Shown here: piece by piece, positions 1 to 4,901 of the stretch
Numbering within the stretch: the stretch's first letter is position 1
Layout of the letters: the number at the start of each line of letters is the position of its first letter
Assembly (NCBI GenBank): GCA_023436525.1
Contig: JAEZIW010000181.1
Location: 1-8,381 of the forward strand
Origin: Bacillota bacterium
GTDB taxonomy: Bacteria; Bacillota; Clostridia; Christensenellales; SZUA-584
Reading direction: 5' to 3'
Length of the DNA: 8,381 nt
Position numbers and translations under genes: made by a program
The notes under the pieces: model-generated
Seen by the model: only the letters and a program-made list of their open reading frames with translations
Told to the model about the DNA's origin: nothing
Database searches by the model: none

Positions 1-191
1 TAGCAGTCGTTGCCATCTTCATCCTCGAGGATTTCCATCAGCAGCACTTCGCCGTTCTCGATGTCTTCCTGATCCTCTTCCGGAGTCAGCGCAACAAAAA
101 AGCTTTCTTCAAAATCAAACGTCATAATGTGCAAAAAGCGCACGTCTTTACCGTCTTCATCTGTGAGTATAACCACATTTTCTTCGTCCAT
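1..191 (-). CDS. DUF1292 family protein (YrzB-like), 3' end cut by window edge
   Basis: The reading frame starts at the ATG at 191 and runs off the left edge without a stop, so only the first 63 residues are visible. It begins MDEENVVILTDEDGKDVRF and is very acidic, with the pattern '[IV]xLxDExGxxxxFxxLxxFxxxxxxYxxLxP' typical of DUF1292, a small cytosolic family of unknown function. The start is supported by AAAGGAG about 7 nt upstream. It follows ruvX by 83 nt on the same strand. The order ireB-ruvX-DUF1292 matches the conserved Bacillota cluster yrzL-yrrK-yrzB, which strengthens the call. A short GCCGA/TCGGC palindrome (205-216) lies just upstream of the ribosome binding site. No biochemical role is known, and none is inferred beyond co-expression with ireB and ruvX. 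Confidence 0.85.
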   Translation of the reverse strand, partial: MDEENVVILTDEDGKDVRFLHIMTFDFEESFFVALTPEEDQEDIENGEVLLMEILEDEDGNDC

Positions 192-274
192 GTTCGTCTC
201 CTTTGCCGAAATCGGCATACTTAATTATGATAAACCGCGCACCGATTTATACACGCGGCAGACCAGGCATCCGG

Positions 275-685
275 TTAATTTCTGTGAGAATCAAGATATG
301 CGCCCAAAATATACACAGCAGCCAGTTTGTCGATCACCTCGCGGCGTTTCTTACGAGATACATCCGCTTCAATCAACGTGCGCTCGGCGCTCACTGTCGT
401 AAGCCGTTCGTCCTGAAACGCGATATCGAACCCCAGCGCTTGCACCTCGGCCATAAATGCCCTGACGTTCTGGGCCGAAGGCCCTTCGCTGCCGTTCATG
501 TTGAGCGGCAATCCTGCCACAATCAGCGAGGCCCCAAGCGTTTTGGCTTTTTCTGCAATATAGGCCGCATCACCCTCATCTTTTCGCATATATGTCTCCA
601 CGCCCTGCGCTGTCCATCCGAGCGCGTCGGATACCGCGATGCCAATGCGCTTTTCGCCGATATCCAGACCCAATATTTTTTTCAT
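275..685 (-). CDS. ruvX: RuvX/YqgF family putative pre-16S rRNA nuclease / Holliday junction resolvase-like protein
   Basis: This 136-residue protein has the usual length for the YqgF/RuvX RNase H-like family. The visible signatures are the N-terminal strand with the first acidic residue (LGLDIGEKRIG, D8), the 'GLPLNMNGSEG' loop near 59-68, the 'DERLTT' motif (E93), and the C-terminal 'DKLAAVYIL' motif (D119). D8, E93 and D119 are the expected metal-binding acidic triad. E. coli YqgF is implicated in 16S rRNA 5'-end maturation, while structural homology gave the resolvase name; which activity applies here cannot be read from sequence. The ATG start follows AAAGGGG with good spacing. The gene lies 84 nt downstream of ireB, with a terminator-like hairpin in the gap (704-735), and is followed by a DUF1292 gene. 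Confidence 0.95.
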   Translation of the reverse strand: MKKILGLDIGEKRIGIAVSDALGWTAQGVETYMRKDEGDAAYIAEKAKTLGASLIVAGLPLNMNGSEGPSAQNVRAFMAEVQALGFDIAFQDERLTTVSAERTLIEADVSRKKRREVIDKLAAVYILGAYLDSHRN

Positions 686-703
686 TCATACCCCTTTATT
701 ATT

Positions 704-735
704 AAAAAAGGCCAAACTCAAGGCGAGCTTAAGCC
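704..735 (-). terminator. Terminator-like hairpin between ireB and ruvX (possible attenuator)
   Basis: On the minus strand GGCTTAAGCTC (complement of 725-735) can pair with GAGTTTGGCC (complement of 710-719) around a 5-nt loop. The stem has one bulged base and two G-U pairs, and six T residues follow immediately (complement of 704-709). That is the layout of an intrinsic terminator, although the stem is imperfect. It lies inside the ireB-ruvX gap, so it would reduce rather than abolish read-through unless ruvX has its own promoter, which I could not identify. A second short stem (TGCCGC/GCGGCA, 738-743 with 759-764) sits just before it. Confidence 0.5.
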
Positions 736-769
736 CCTGCCGCTTATATAGCTTTTCGGCGGCATCCCA

Positions 770-1048
770 TTAATCGTCTGCTCGATCAGCCTTTTGCATG
801 TTATCGATATAAACTTTAACAAACTCTTCCAGAAGCTCGTCCCGCTCCACGCGCTTAATTAACGAACGCGCGTTTTTATAGCTGGTGATGTAAGTGGGGT
901 CTCCGGATATGATATACCCCACAATCTGGTTGACCGGATCGTACCCCTTGTCTTTGAGTGCATCACAAACGAGCCAAATCACTTCTCTTTGTGGATTATC
1001 AAGCTCTTTGGATAAAGAAAATTTCATAGTCTCGTCGAATTTGGACAC
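770..1048 (-). CDS. ireB: IreB family regulatory phosphoprotein (UPF0297/YrzL), GTG start
   Basis: This is a small cytosolic protein of about 92 residues. The core 'DKGYDPVNQIVGYIISGDPTYITSYKNARSLIKRVERDELLEEFVKVYI' region, quoted here in part, is the diagnostic IreB/UPF0297 sequence. In Enterococcus faecalis IreB is a substrate of the IreK Ser/Thr kinase and influences cephalosporin resistance. Its N-terminal phospho-threonines are T4 and T7; here the N-terminus reads MSKFDETMKF, which keeps the second Thr (in DET) but has Phe at the first. I chose the GTG at 1048 because AAGGAGGG lies 9 nt upstream. The longer frame beginning at ATG 1087 is excluded, since that ATG lies upstream of the TATAAT box (1076-1081). 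The gene heads the ireB-ruvX-DUF1292 cluster. Confidence 0.93.
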   Translation of the reverse strand: MSKFDETMKFSLSKELDNPQREVIWLVCDALKDKGYDPVNQIVGYIISGDPTYITSYKNARSLIKRVERDELLEEFVKVYIDNMQKADRADD

Positions 1049-1075
1049 GATGGTGCACCCTCCTTGCTTTTGCTT

Positions 1076-1104
1076 ATTATATACCATATATGGGCTATTT
1101 TCAA
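1076..1104 (-). promoter_or_regulatory. Sigma-A-type promoter of the ireB operon
   Basis: On the minus strand TTGAAA (complement of 1099-1104) is followed after exactly 17 nt by a perfect TATAAT (complement of 1076-1081). Transcription should begin near 1069, giving a leader of about 20 nt that contains the AAGGAGGG of ireB. This is the strongest promoter match in the window, and it fixes the ireB start downstream of it. Confidence 0.8.
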
Positions 1105-1260
1105 ACGTCTATCGCAAACATTTGGTAAACTTTTAAAAATCGTCACAGTTGCATCACATAATCGTAAAAAACAATTCCCATTTCGTGCTCTCGCTTAGTT
1201 GGTTGTAACAGCATGGCTCAGCACGGTAATCGTTGAATACGCTATCAAACGCATCGTTTT
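1105..1260. other. AT-rich intergenic stretch, no gene seen
   Basis: This lies between the ireB promoter and the terminator of the nifS-nifU operon. It holds no plausible coding frame. The only pattern noted is a short TGTGA repeat (TGTGA-N6-TGTGA on the minus strand, complement of 1143-1158), which is direct rather than inverted and has no clear role. It may act as upstream promoter DNA. Confidence 0.5.
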
Positions 1261-1280
1261 CTTGTTTGCTTGCAAACAAG
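1261..1280. repeat. 20-bp perfect palindrome next to the operon terminator
   Basis: CTTGTTTGC-TT-GCAAACAAG is a 9-bp perfect inverted repeat with a 2-nt centre. It begins 3 nt beyond the GC-rich terminator hairpin at 1284-1306. It could be a second termination stem, a transcript-end stabiliser or a protein binding site. With a 2-nt centre, at least the innermost pairs would open as RNA. Confidence 0.55.
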
Positions 1281-1283
1281 CTG

Positions 1284-1306
1284 AAAGCCGGCTTTGCGCC
1301 GGCTTT
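1284..1306 (-). terminator. Hairpin terminator after the small membrane ORF
   Basis: AAAGCCGGC (1284-1292) pairs perfectly with GCCGGCTTT (1298-1306) around a 5-nt loop. It lies 42 nt beyond the stop of the 54-codon gene that ends the nifS-nifU run. The T-rich tail is short in both directions (TTT, then TTGTTTG further on in the minus direction), so termination may rely partly on the adjacent palindrome. Confidence 0.65.
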
Positions 1307-1348
1307 ATCAACTGCACATTGATTGTTCGGCCGAACAGCTGCAAATCC

Positions 1349-1513
1349 TCAGCCGCCCGGTTCCGTCATCTTATCCATATGGGTGTTAATCGCTCTGCGT
1401 CCCGTCCGAATCATCCGTTTCATTTGAGGCTGTATATATGGCAGCGCGATCATCGTGGCAGCCGCGCCGATTGCGCTGCCCACAATCATGCCCATGAGCA
1501 CATTGACTTTCAT
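1349..1513 (-). CDS. Small single-span membrane protein (YtxH-like), 54 aa
   Basis: The ATG at 1513 is preceded by GAAAGGAG with 8 nt spacing, so I prefer it to the longer frame starting at 1558, which has no ribosome binding site. The product begins MKVNVLMGMIVGSAIGAAAT. Residues 4-24 form a Gly/Ala-rich hydrophobic segment, followed by a basic amphipathic tail (QMKRMIRTGRRAINTHMDKM). One short glycine-rich transmembrane helix with a charged C-terminal helix resembles YtxH/DUF-type 'gas vesicle-like' small proteins of Bacillota, but the match is by shape rather than a diagnostic motif. It lies 89 nt downstream of nifU with no visible terminator between, and ahead of a hairpin terminator, so it is probably the last gene of the Fe-S operon. 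Function is unknown. Confidence 0.75.
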   Translation of the reverse strand: MKVNVLMGMIVGSAIGAAATMIALPYIQPQMKRMIRTGRRAINTHMDKMTEPGG

Positions 1514-1602
1514 CCTTCTCACTCCTTTCAAGCTTTCTGCTACTTGTATTTTGCTCATGAAGTGCCAAAGATATTTAAGCCGTTATATTCTAATAAATCC
1601 CA

Positions 1603-1968
1603 TTATTTTTTCGATAGATAATCGGCGATTGCCGCCTTGATCGCTTCCTCCACCATCAGTGAGCAATGCACCTTCTTATCCGGCAGCCCGCCCAGTTCCT
1701 GTACGATATCCGCCTTTGTTAATGCCATTGCATCATCAATCGTTTTGCCCTTCACCATATCGGTCGCGATGCTCGACGACGCAATGGCGGCGCAGCAGCC
1801 GTATGTTTTGTATTTGATGTCTGCGATACGCCCGTCCTTCACCCGCAGATACATAGCCATGGTATCACCGCACTCGCTGCTGCCCACTTCGGCATAGCCG
1901 TCCGGGTTTTCCATTTCACCCACGTTATGCGGGTCTTTAAAGTGCTCCAGAACCTTCTCATTATACAT
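1603..1968 (-). CDS. nifU: Fe-S cluster assembly scaffold, NifU N-terminal/IscU family
   Basis: This 121-residue protein is a single IscU-type domain with no C-terminal ferredoxin or Nfu domain. It opens with the family sequence MYNEKVLEHFKDPHNVGEM. The cluster ligands are visible: C33 and D35 in 'SSECGD', C58 in 'TYGCCAAIASSS', and H101-C102 in 'KVHCS'. A second Cys (C59) follows C58 where many relatives have Gly or Ala. The protein accepts sulfur from a cysteine desulfurase and builds [2Fe-2S]/[4Fe-4S] clusters in the cytosol. Its start overlaps the 3' end of nifS by 8 nt (1961-1968) and has AAAGGGGGG upstream, indicating translational coupling. The clostridial name nifU is used by convention and does not imply nitrogen fixation; iscU would be equally suitable. 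Confidence 0.95.
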   Translation of the reverse strand: MYNEKVLEHFKDPHNVGEMENPDGYAEVGSSECGDTMAMYLRVKDGRIADIKYKTYGCCAAIASSSIATDMVKGKTIDDAMALTKADIVQELGGLPDKKVHCSLMVEEAIKAAIADYLSKK

Positions 1969-3133
1969 GTGTTTTGCCCCCCTTTGTTTGTGAAAACAGC
2001 GGGGAAAGCTTTTGCAGCCGTTCCACAGTGGCTTTTGTCTTTTCTATCACTGTTTCAATCTGCGCGTCGTCGTTATCCCTGCCAACGCTGATACGCAATG
2101 AGCCGCGCGCGTCTTCAATCGAGAGCCCCATCGCGCGCAGCACATAAGAGGGTTTGAAGGATCCTGACGAGCACGCCGACCCGGTGGACACCGCGATACC
2201 CTCGATATCAAGATATGTCAGCAGCGCTTCGGCCTCAATGCCGCCGAACGTGAAATTGATATGCCCCGGCAAACGCTCTGCGCCGCTTCCGTTAACGTGC
2301 GTTTCGGGCAGCTTGGCCAATTCATCTGCCAAACGGCCGGTCAGCATGCTTTCGTGCCTCATGTTTTCATCCATCGTCTCTGCAGCCAGCTGCGCCGCTG
2401 CGCCGAGCCCCACGATACCCGGTGTGTTGTAGGTGCTGGCGCGAAGCCCCTTTTCATGCGCGCCGCCATGCATAAAACGCCCGATGTTTACACCCTCACG
2501 TATGTAAAGCGCGCCCACACCTTTGGGGCCGTAAAACTTATGGGCACTCATCGAGAGCAGATCGATATCCATCGCCTTTACATCAACCGGCACATGGCCG
2601 ACAGCCTGTACCGCATCGGTGTGGAACAAAACATCGTGCTCGCGCGCGATTCTACCGATTTGCGAAATCGGCATGATCACGCCCGTTTCGTTGTTTGCAA
2701 ACATCACGCTGATCAATATCGTATCGCGCCGAATAGCCTGCCGCACCGATTCGGGCGATACGCGCCCCTGTTCATCCACCGGCAAAAATGTCACATCAAA
2801 CCCGCGCGATGCTAAATACTCGCACGTATCGAGCACCGCATGATGCTCGACGGCGGTTGTGATAATGTGCCCCTTGCCCGCAATTTCTGCAATGCCTTTG
2901 AGAACCCAGTTGTCGCTCTCGGTACCGCCCGATGTGAAGTAGATCTCCTCACATTTGCATCCGATGAGGTCTGCCGTTTGCTGACGGGCCTTCATTACAG
3001 CCTTTTGAGCCTCGCGCCCAAAGCCGTGCTGGCTGGACGCGTTGCCGTATATCTCGTCAAAATAAGGCCGCATTTGCTCCAGTACACGCTTATCGGTATA
3101 TGTGGTTGCGGCATGATCCAAATAAATTCCCAT
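1961..3133 (-). CDS. nifS: Cysteine desulfurase, NifS/IscS type (class I, PLP-dependent)
   Basis: This 390-residue class V aminotransferase-fold enzyme converts cysteine to alanine and passes persulfide sulfur to the NifU scaffold. Visible features are the N-terminal 'YLDHAATT', 'TSGGTESDN' (68-75), the PLP-stacking His in 'VEHHAVLD' (H97), 'NNETG' (147-151), 'HTDAVQ' with D173, the Schiff-base Lys in 'SAHKFYGPKGVG' (K199), and the catalytic Cys in 'STGSACSSGS' (C321). The long loop after C321 marks the IscS/NifS group rather than SufS. The segment 'GLRASTYNTPGIVG' (229-242) differs from the more common 'RxGTEN'. The ATG follows ATAAGGTG. The gene is preceded by an Rrf2 regulator remnant and overlaps nifU, and it is probably driven by the promoter at 3299-3327. 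Confidence 0.96.
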   Translation of the reverse strand: MGIYLDHAATTYTDKRVLEQMRPYFDEIYGNASSQHGFGREAQKAVMKARQQTADLIGCKCEEIYFTSGGTESDNWVLKGIAEIAGKGHIITTAVEHHAVLDTCEYLASRGFDVTFLPVDEQGRVSPESVRQAIRRDTILISVMFANNETGVIMPISQIGRIAREHDVLFHTDAVQAVGHVPVDVKAMDIDLLSMSAHKFYGPKGVGALYIREGVNIGRFMHGGAHEKGLRASTYNTPGIVGLGAAAQLAAETMDENMRHESMLTGRLADELAKLPETHVNGSGAERLPGHINFTFGGIEAEALLTYLDIEGIAVSTGSACSSGSFKPSYVLRAMGLSIEDARGSLRISVGRDNDDAQIETVIEKTKATVERLQKLSPLFSQTKGGKTHV

Positions 3134-3180
3134 ATTAACACCTTATATTCTTAGTCCCCGGGTTTTGCCCCGAAAGCTTT

Positions 3181-3273
3181 TTATCGTCTATGTTTTTGGG
3201 CTCCTTGCCCCCATGCTCTGGCGAATTCCAACATCGCGCGCAGACCGTAACGCCCTTTGGCGGATATGATCAA
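3181..3273 (-). pseudogene. Truncated Rrf2/IscR-family transcriptional regulator (N-terminal remnant, 30 codons)
   Basis: A TTG start at 3273, 8 nt after GGAGG (complement of 3282-3286), opens a frame reading LIISAKGRYGLRAMLEFA, then RAWGQGAQKHRR and a TAA stop at 3181-3183. 'SxKGRYGLRAML' is the hallmark N-terminus of Rrf2-family winged-helix regulators, in which it forms the first helix. Full members have about 130-160 residues. Here nothing resembling the recognition helix, the cluster-binding cysteines or the rest of the domain appears in any frame of the 47 nt left before nifS, so the body of the gene was deleted rather than frameshifted. In Clostridia an Rrf2 gene commonly heads the nifS-nifU operon, which supports this reading. 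Promoter, ribosome binding site and start remain intact, so the peptide may still be translated, possibly as a leader. Confidence 0.8.
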
Positions 3274-3298
3274 ATCCGCCGCCTCCAAAATCGGATTT

Positions 3299-3327
3299 AT
3301 ACTATGACAATGCCCTTCTTTTGTCAA
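3299..3327 (-). promoter_or_regulatory. Promoter of the rrf2 remnant-nifS-nifU operon
   Basis: On the minus strand a perfect TTGACA (complement of 3322-3327) is separated by 17 nt from TAGTAT (complement of 3299-3304, 4 of 6 to TATAAT). It lies just upstream of the ribosome binding site and TTG of the Rrf2 remnant, giving a leader of about 20 nt. No nearer promoter was seen for nifS. Confidence 0.7.
3305..3326. promoter_or_regulatory. Inverted repeat overlapping the -35/spacer region (candidate operator)
   Basis: TGACAA (3305-3310) and TTGTCA (3321-3326) form a perfect 6-bp inverted repeat with a 10-nt spacer. It covers the -35 box and the DNA between -35 and -10 of the nifS operon promoter, where a repressor such as an Rrf2 dimer would be expected to bind. 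One arm overlaps the consensus TTGACA, so part of the symmetry could be coincidental. Confidence 0.4.
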
Positions 3328-3460
3328 TATAGATTATCTGTTTTTACGCCGCTAAAAATACGCTCTGTTTCGATCGGTCACATTCTCTGCGCGATATATG
3401 AACCAATCTGAGCGGCTTATGCATACGTTAATATATAGGATATGTAAAGGAGGTGTCATC

Positions 3461-4003
3461 GTGCAATATTTCTATCCGTATGAATTGTCGAATTTCGCGT
3501 ACACAATGCCATACGGCTATCAACAAATCGCCAAGGCCCAAAGAAAAATGAACAGTGATCCGGACGATCCATATGAGCCGCAGTCTGCGCTGCCCGATGC
3601 GCTCATGCTTATAGAACAAGCTGTTCTCGGTGAATCGGAAGACAGAGCCTTTTACGATTTTTTAATCGCGGAAGCGCCTGCCGACGAGGACAAAAAGGTG
3701 ATTACGGGCATAAGAGATAATGAAATAAATCATTTTGATATGTTCAGAAAAATCTATAACGAACTGACCGGCAAGACATTACCGCCCCCCGCTGTTTCCG
3801 CCTTTAAGCAGCCGGCGTCCTATTGTGCCGGGCTGAAGCAGGCGCTAATGGGTGAACAAAATGCCGTGACCAAATACCGCAGAATTTTATTTGCGATGCT
3901 GAAACGACGCCATATCAACATGCTGACCGAAATCATCACTGATGAGCTGCGGCATCTGGGTTTGTACAATTACCTATACGCCAAAAACAACTGTACAGAT
4001 TAA
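3461..4003 (+). CDS. Ferritin-like/rubrerythrin-like di-iron domain protein, 180 aa
   Basis: This is the only plus-strand gene. The GTG start at 3461 follows AAAGGAGGTG with 5 nt spacing. The in-frame ATG at 3398 has no ribosome binding site. After a Tyr/Pro-rich tail (about 1-30), two helix pairs carry the ferritin-like iron pattern: E58 in 'AVLGESEDRAFY', E88xxH91 in 'DNEINHFDMF', E132 in 'ALMGEQNAVTKY', and E162xxH165 in 'TDELRHLGLY'. That is the E...ExxH...E...ExxH arrangement of a di-iron four-helix bundle. There is no C-terminal rubredoxin domain and no signal peptide. Likely roles are iron or peroxide handling; some clostridial ferritin-like proteins of this size are spore-associated. 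CATACGTTA at 3422-3430 resembles a sporulation sigma E/K -10 element, but no convincing -35 pairs with it. It is transcribed divergently from the nifS operon. Confidence 0.85.
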   Translation: MQYFYPYELSNFAYTMPYGYQQIAKAQRKMNSDPDDPYEPQSALPDALMLIEQAVLGESEDRAFYDFLIAEAPADEDKKVITGIRDNEINHFDMFRKIYNELTGKTLPPPAVSAFKQPASYCAGLKQALMGEQNAVTKYRRILFAMLKRRHINMLTEIITDELRHLGLYNYLYAKNNCTD

Positions 4004-4005
4004 GC

Positions 4006-4030
4006 AAAAAAGCGCACCGTTTGGTGCGCT
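4006..4030 (-). terminator. Intrinsic terminator of the membrane-protein operon
   Basis: A perfect 8-bp stem AGCGCACC (4011-4018)/GGTGCGCT (4023-4030) with a 4-nt loop is followed on the minus strand by six T residues (complement of 4006-4011). The T tract gives it minus-strand polarity. On the plus strand the hairpin follows the ferritin-like stop by only a few bases but lacks a T tract, so it would be at most a weak terminator for that gene. Confidence 0.75.
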
Positions 4031-4055
4031 CCAGCGTGTCGATAAACCTCAATCA

Positions 4056-4139
4056 GTCATTCCGAGCCTGTCGAGGAATCCCATGGAATGCGCTTTGCAG
4101 AAGGGGATTCCTCGATCGCTTACGCTCCAACGGAATGAC
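4056..4139. repeat. 84-bp palindromic MITE/REP-like element
   Basis: Outer arms GTCATTCCG (4056-4064) and CGGAATGAC (4131-4139) are perfect 9-bp inverted repeats. Inner arms TCGAGGAATCCC (4071-4082) and GGGATTCCTCGA (4104-4115) are perfect 12-bp inverted repeats around a 21-nt centre. The whole can fold as one long interrupted hairpin. 'GTCATTCCGAGC...GAGGAATC' repeats are familiar dispersed, non-coding palindromes in many bacterial genomes. It contains no gene and lies between a membrane-protein gene and its terminator. Confidence 0.75.
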
Positions 4140-4166
4140 ATAAGTACCTTTTTTGACAGTCTGAAA

Positions 4167-4182
4167 CGCACCGTTTGGCGCG
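4167..4182. repeat. Second, imperfect copy of the terminator stem
   Basis: CGCACCGTTTGGCGCG here matches CGCACCGTTTGGTGCG at 4013-4028 with a single difference, in the same orientation. The copy has a mismatch in its stem and no T run on the minus side, so it is probably a weak or decayed terminator. The palindromic element lies between the two copies. Confidence 0.6.
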
Positions 4183-4199
4183 CCACCTTCTCTTACACA

Positions 4200-4886
4200 T
4201 TAAATACTGTCCGCAAACTCGTTTCTTCTTGGCCGCTGTTTTTTCGCCGATGCTGACGTTGAGAGCAGTTGGTGCCCCGCCGTCCAGAAAAACTGTGCGA
4301 ATAAACCAAGAGCCATGAGCACCGCCGCCACGCCGACGATCAGCAGCGCGTTGCATCTTAAGAACACCTCAAACGGCACCAGCAGGTTGTTGTAAATCAC
4401 GAATCCAGCAGGGTCTACGCCGTTAATAAACAAGAACAGGCCGCAGTAAGCCGCGCCGCACGCACCCGCCACCGTGGTGGAAATCACCACCATGTTACGC
4501 TCGTAAACCAGCGTAAACAGCTCCGCCATTACGCTGAGCGTGAGGCATACCGGATACAAAAGCGGCATGGAGTGCAGCCCCAGCGCATAAACAAGCAGCA
4601 CGCAGAGCATGCCGCCCGCGGTAACGCCAAGGAAAAAGCCCGCGATGCGCTTTAAGAAAAACAGTATCAGATAAACCGTGATGGCGCTGCCCACGAAGAA
4701 AAGCCACGTGCTTACGGAATCGAGCTTCAAGTTATCAAACACAATGATATAAAGCAGCCCTTCAGCCACTGCCACGCCGCTGACAGGCAGCAAAAAACGC
4801 GCCAGCTTGTACCCAAAAAAGCAATGCAGTAACCCCAGCACCACCGCAACGCTGCCGCAAATCATCACCACTGCAGACAGATTCAT
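4200..4886 (-). CDS. Multi-spanning membrane protein, DUF4203/TMEM198-like (downstream paralogue)
   Basis: This 228-residue protein has about seven hydrophobic segments, near residues 5-25, 30-50, 59-78, 80-102, 106-127, 132-154 and 178-201. It ends in a basic, Ser/Ala/Arg-rich cytoplasmic-looking tail (210-228). 'LLHCFFGYKLARFLLPVSG' near the N-terminus and 'GVTAGGMLCVLLV' near 87-99 resemble the DUF4203 (TM7SF3/TMEM198-like) family, whose bacterial members have no established function. The same two motifs occur in the gene directly upstream ('LFCFFGNRWLKVILG', 'GFGAGVMLCMLIV'), so the pair looks like a tandem duplication. The start has only a modest AAAAGGGA ribosome binding site, and the upstream gene ends 15 nt before it, so the two are probably co-transcribed. 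No catalytic or transport motif was seen. Confidence 0.75.
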   Translation of the reverse strand: MNLSAVVMICGSVAVVLGLLHCFFGYKLARFLLPVSGVAVAEGLLYIIVFDNLKLDSVSTWLFFVGSAITVYLILFFLKRIAGFFLGVTAGGMLCVLLVYALGLHSMPLLYPVCLTLSVMAELFTLVYERNMVVISTTVAGACGAAYCGLFLFINGVDPAGFVIYNNLLVPFEVFLRCNALLIVGVAAVLMALGLFAQFFWTAGHQLLSTSASAKKQRPRRNEFADSI

Positions 4887-4901
4887 GTCCCTTTTCCCCC
4901 G

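Noticed and set aside
205..216. GCCGA-AA-TCGGC palindrome upstream of the DUF1292 gene
   Set aside because: The arms are only 5 bp with a 2-nt loop, too small to call a terminator or regulatory hairpin, and the ribosome binding site stays unpaired.
203..751. Plus-strand open frame of 182 codons opposite ruvX
   Set aside because: It is antisense to a clear RuvX gene, has no ribosome binding site and its composition is unlike a natural protein.
1143..1158. TGTGA-N6-TGTGA resembling a CRP site
   Set aside because: The half-sites are in direct rather than inverted orientation on the same strand, so this is not a CRP-type palindrome.
1349..1558. Longer 69-residue version of the small membrane protein starting at 1558
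   Set aside because: The ATG at 1558 has no ribosome binding site, while the in-frame ATG at 1513 has AAAGGAG at good spacing.
3134..3180. Possible riboswitch or T-box leader before nifS
   Set aside because: Only a 4-bp CGGG/CCCG stem can form in the 47 nt between the Rrf2 remnant and nifS, and no T-box or known riboswitch core is visible.
4006..4182. CRISPR-like repeat arrangement between the ferritin-like gene and the membrane-protein gene
   Set aside because: There are only two copies of a 16-bp stem sequence with one difference, no regular spacing and no cas genes; terminator duplication and a palindromic element explain it better.
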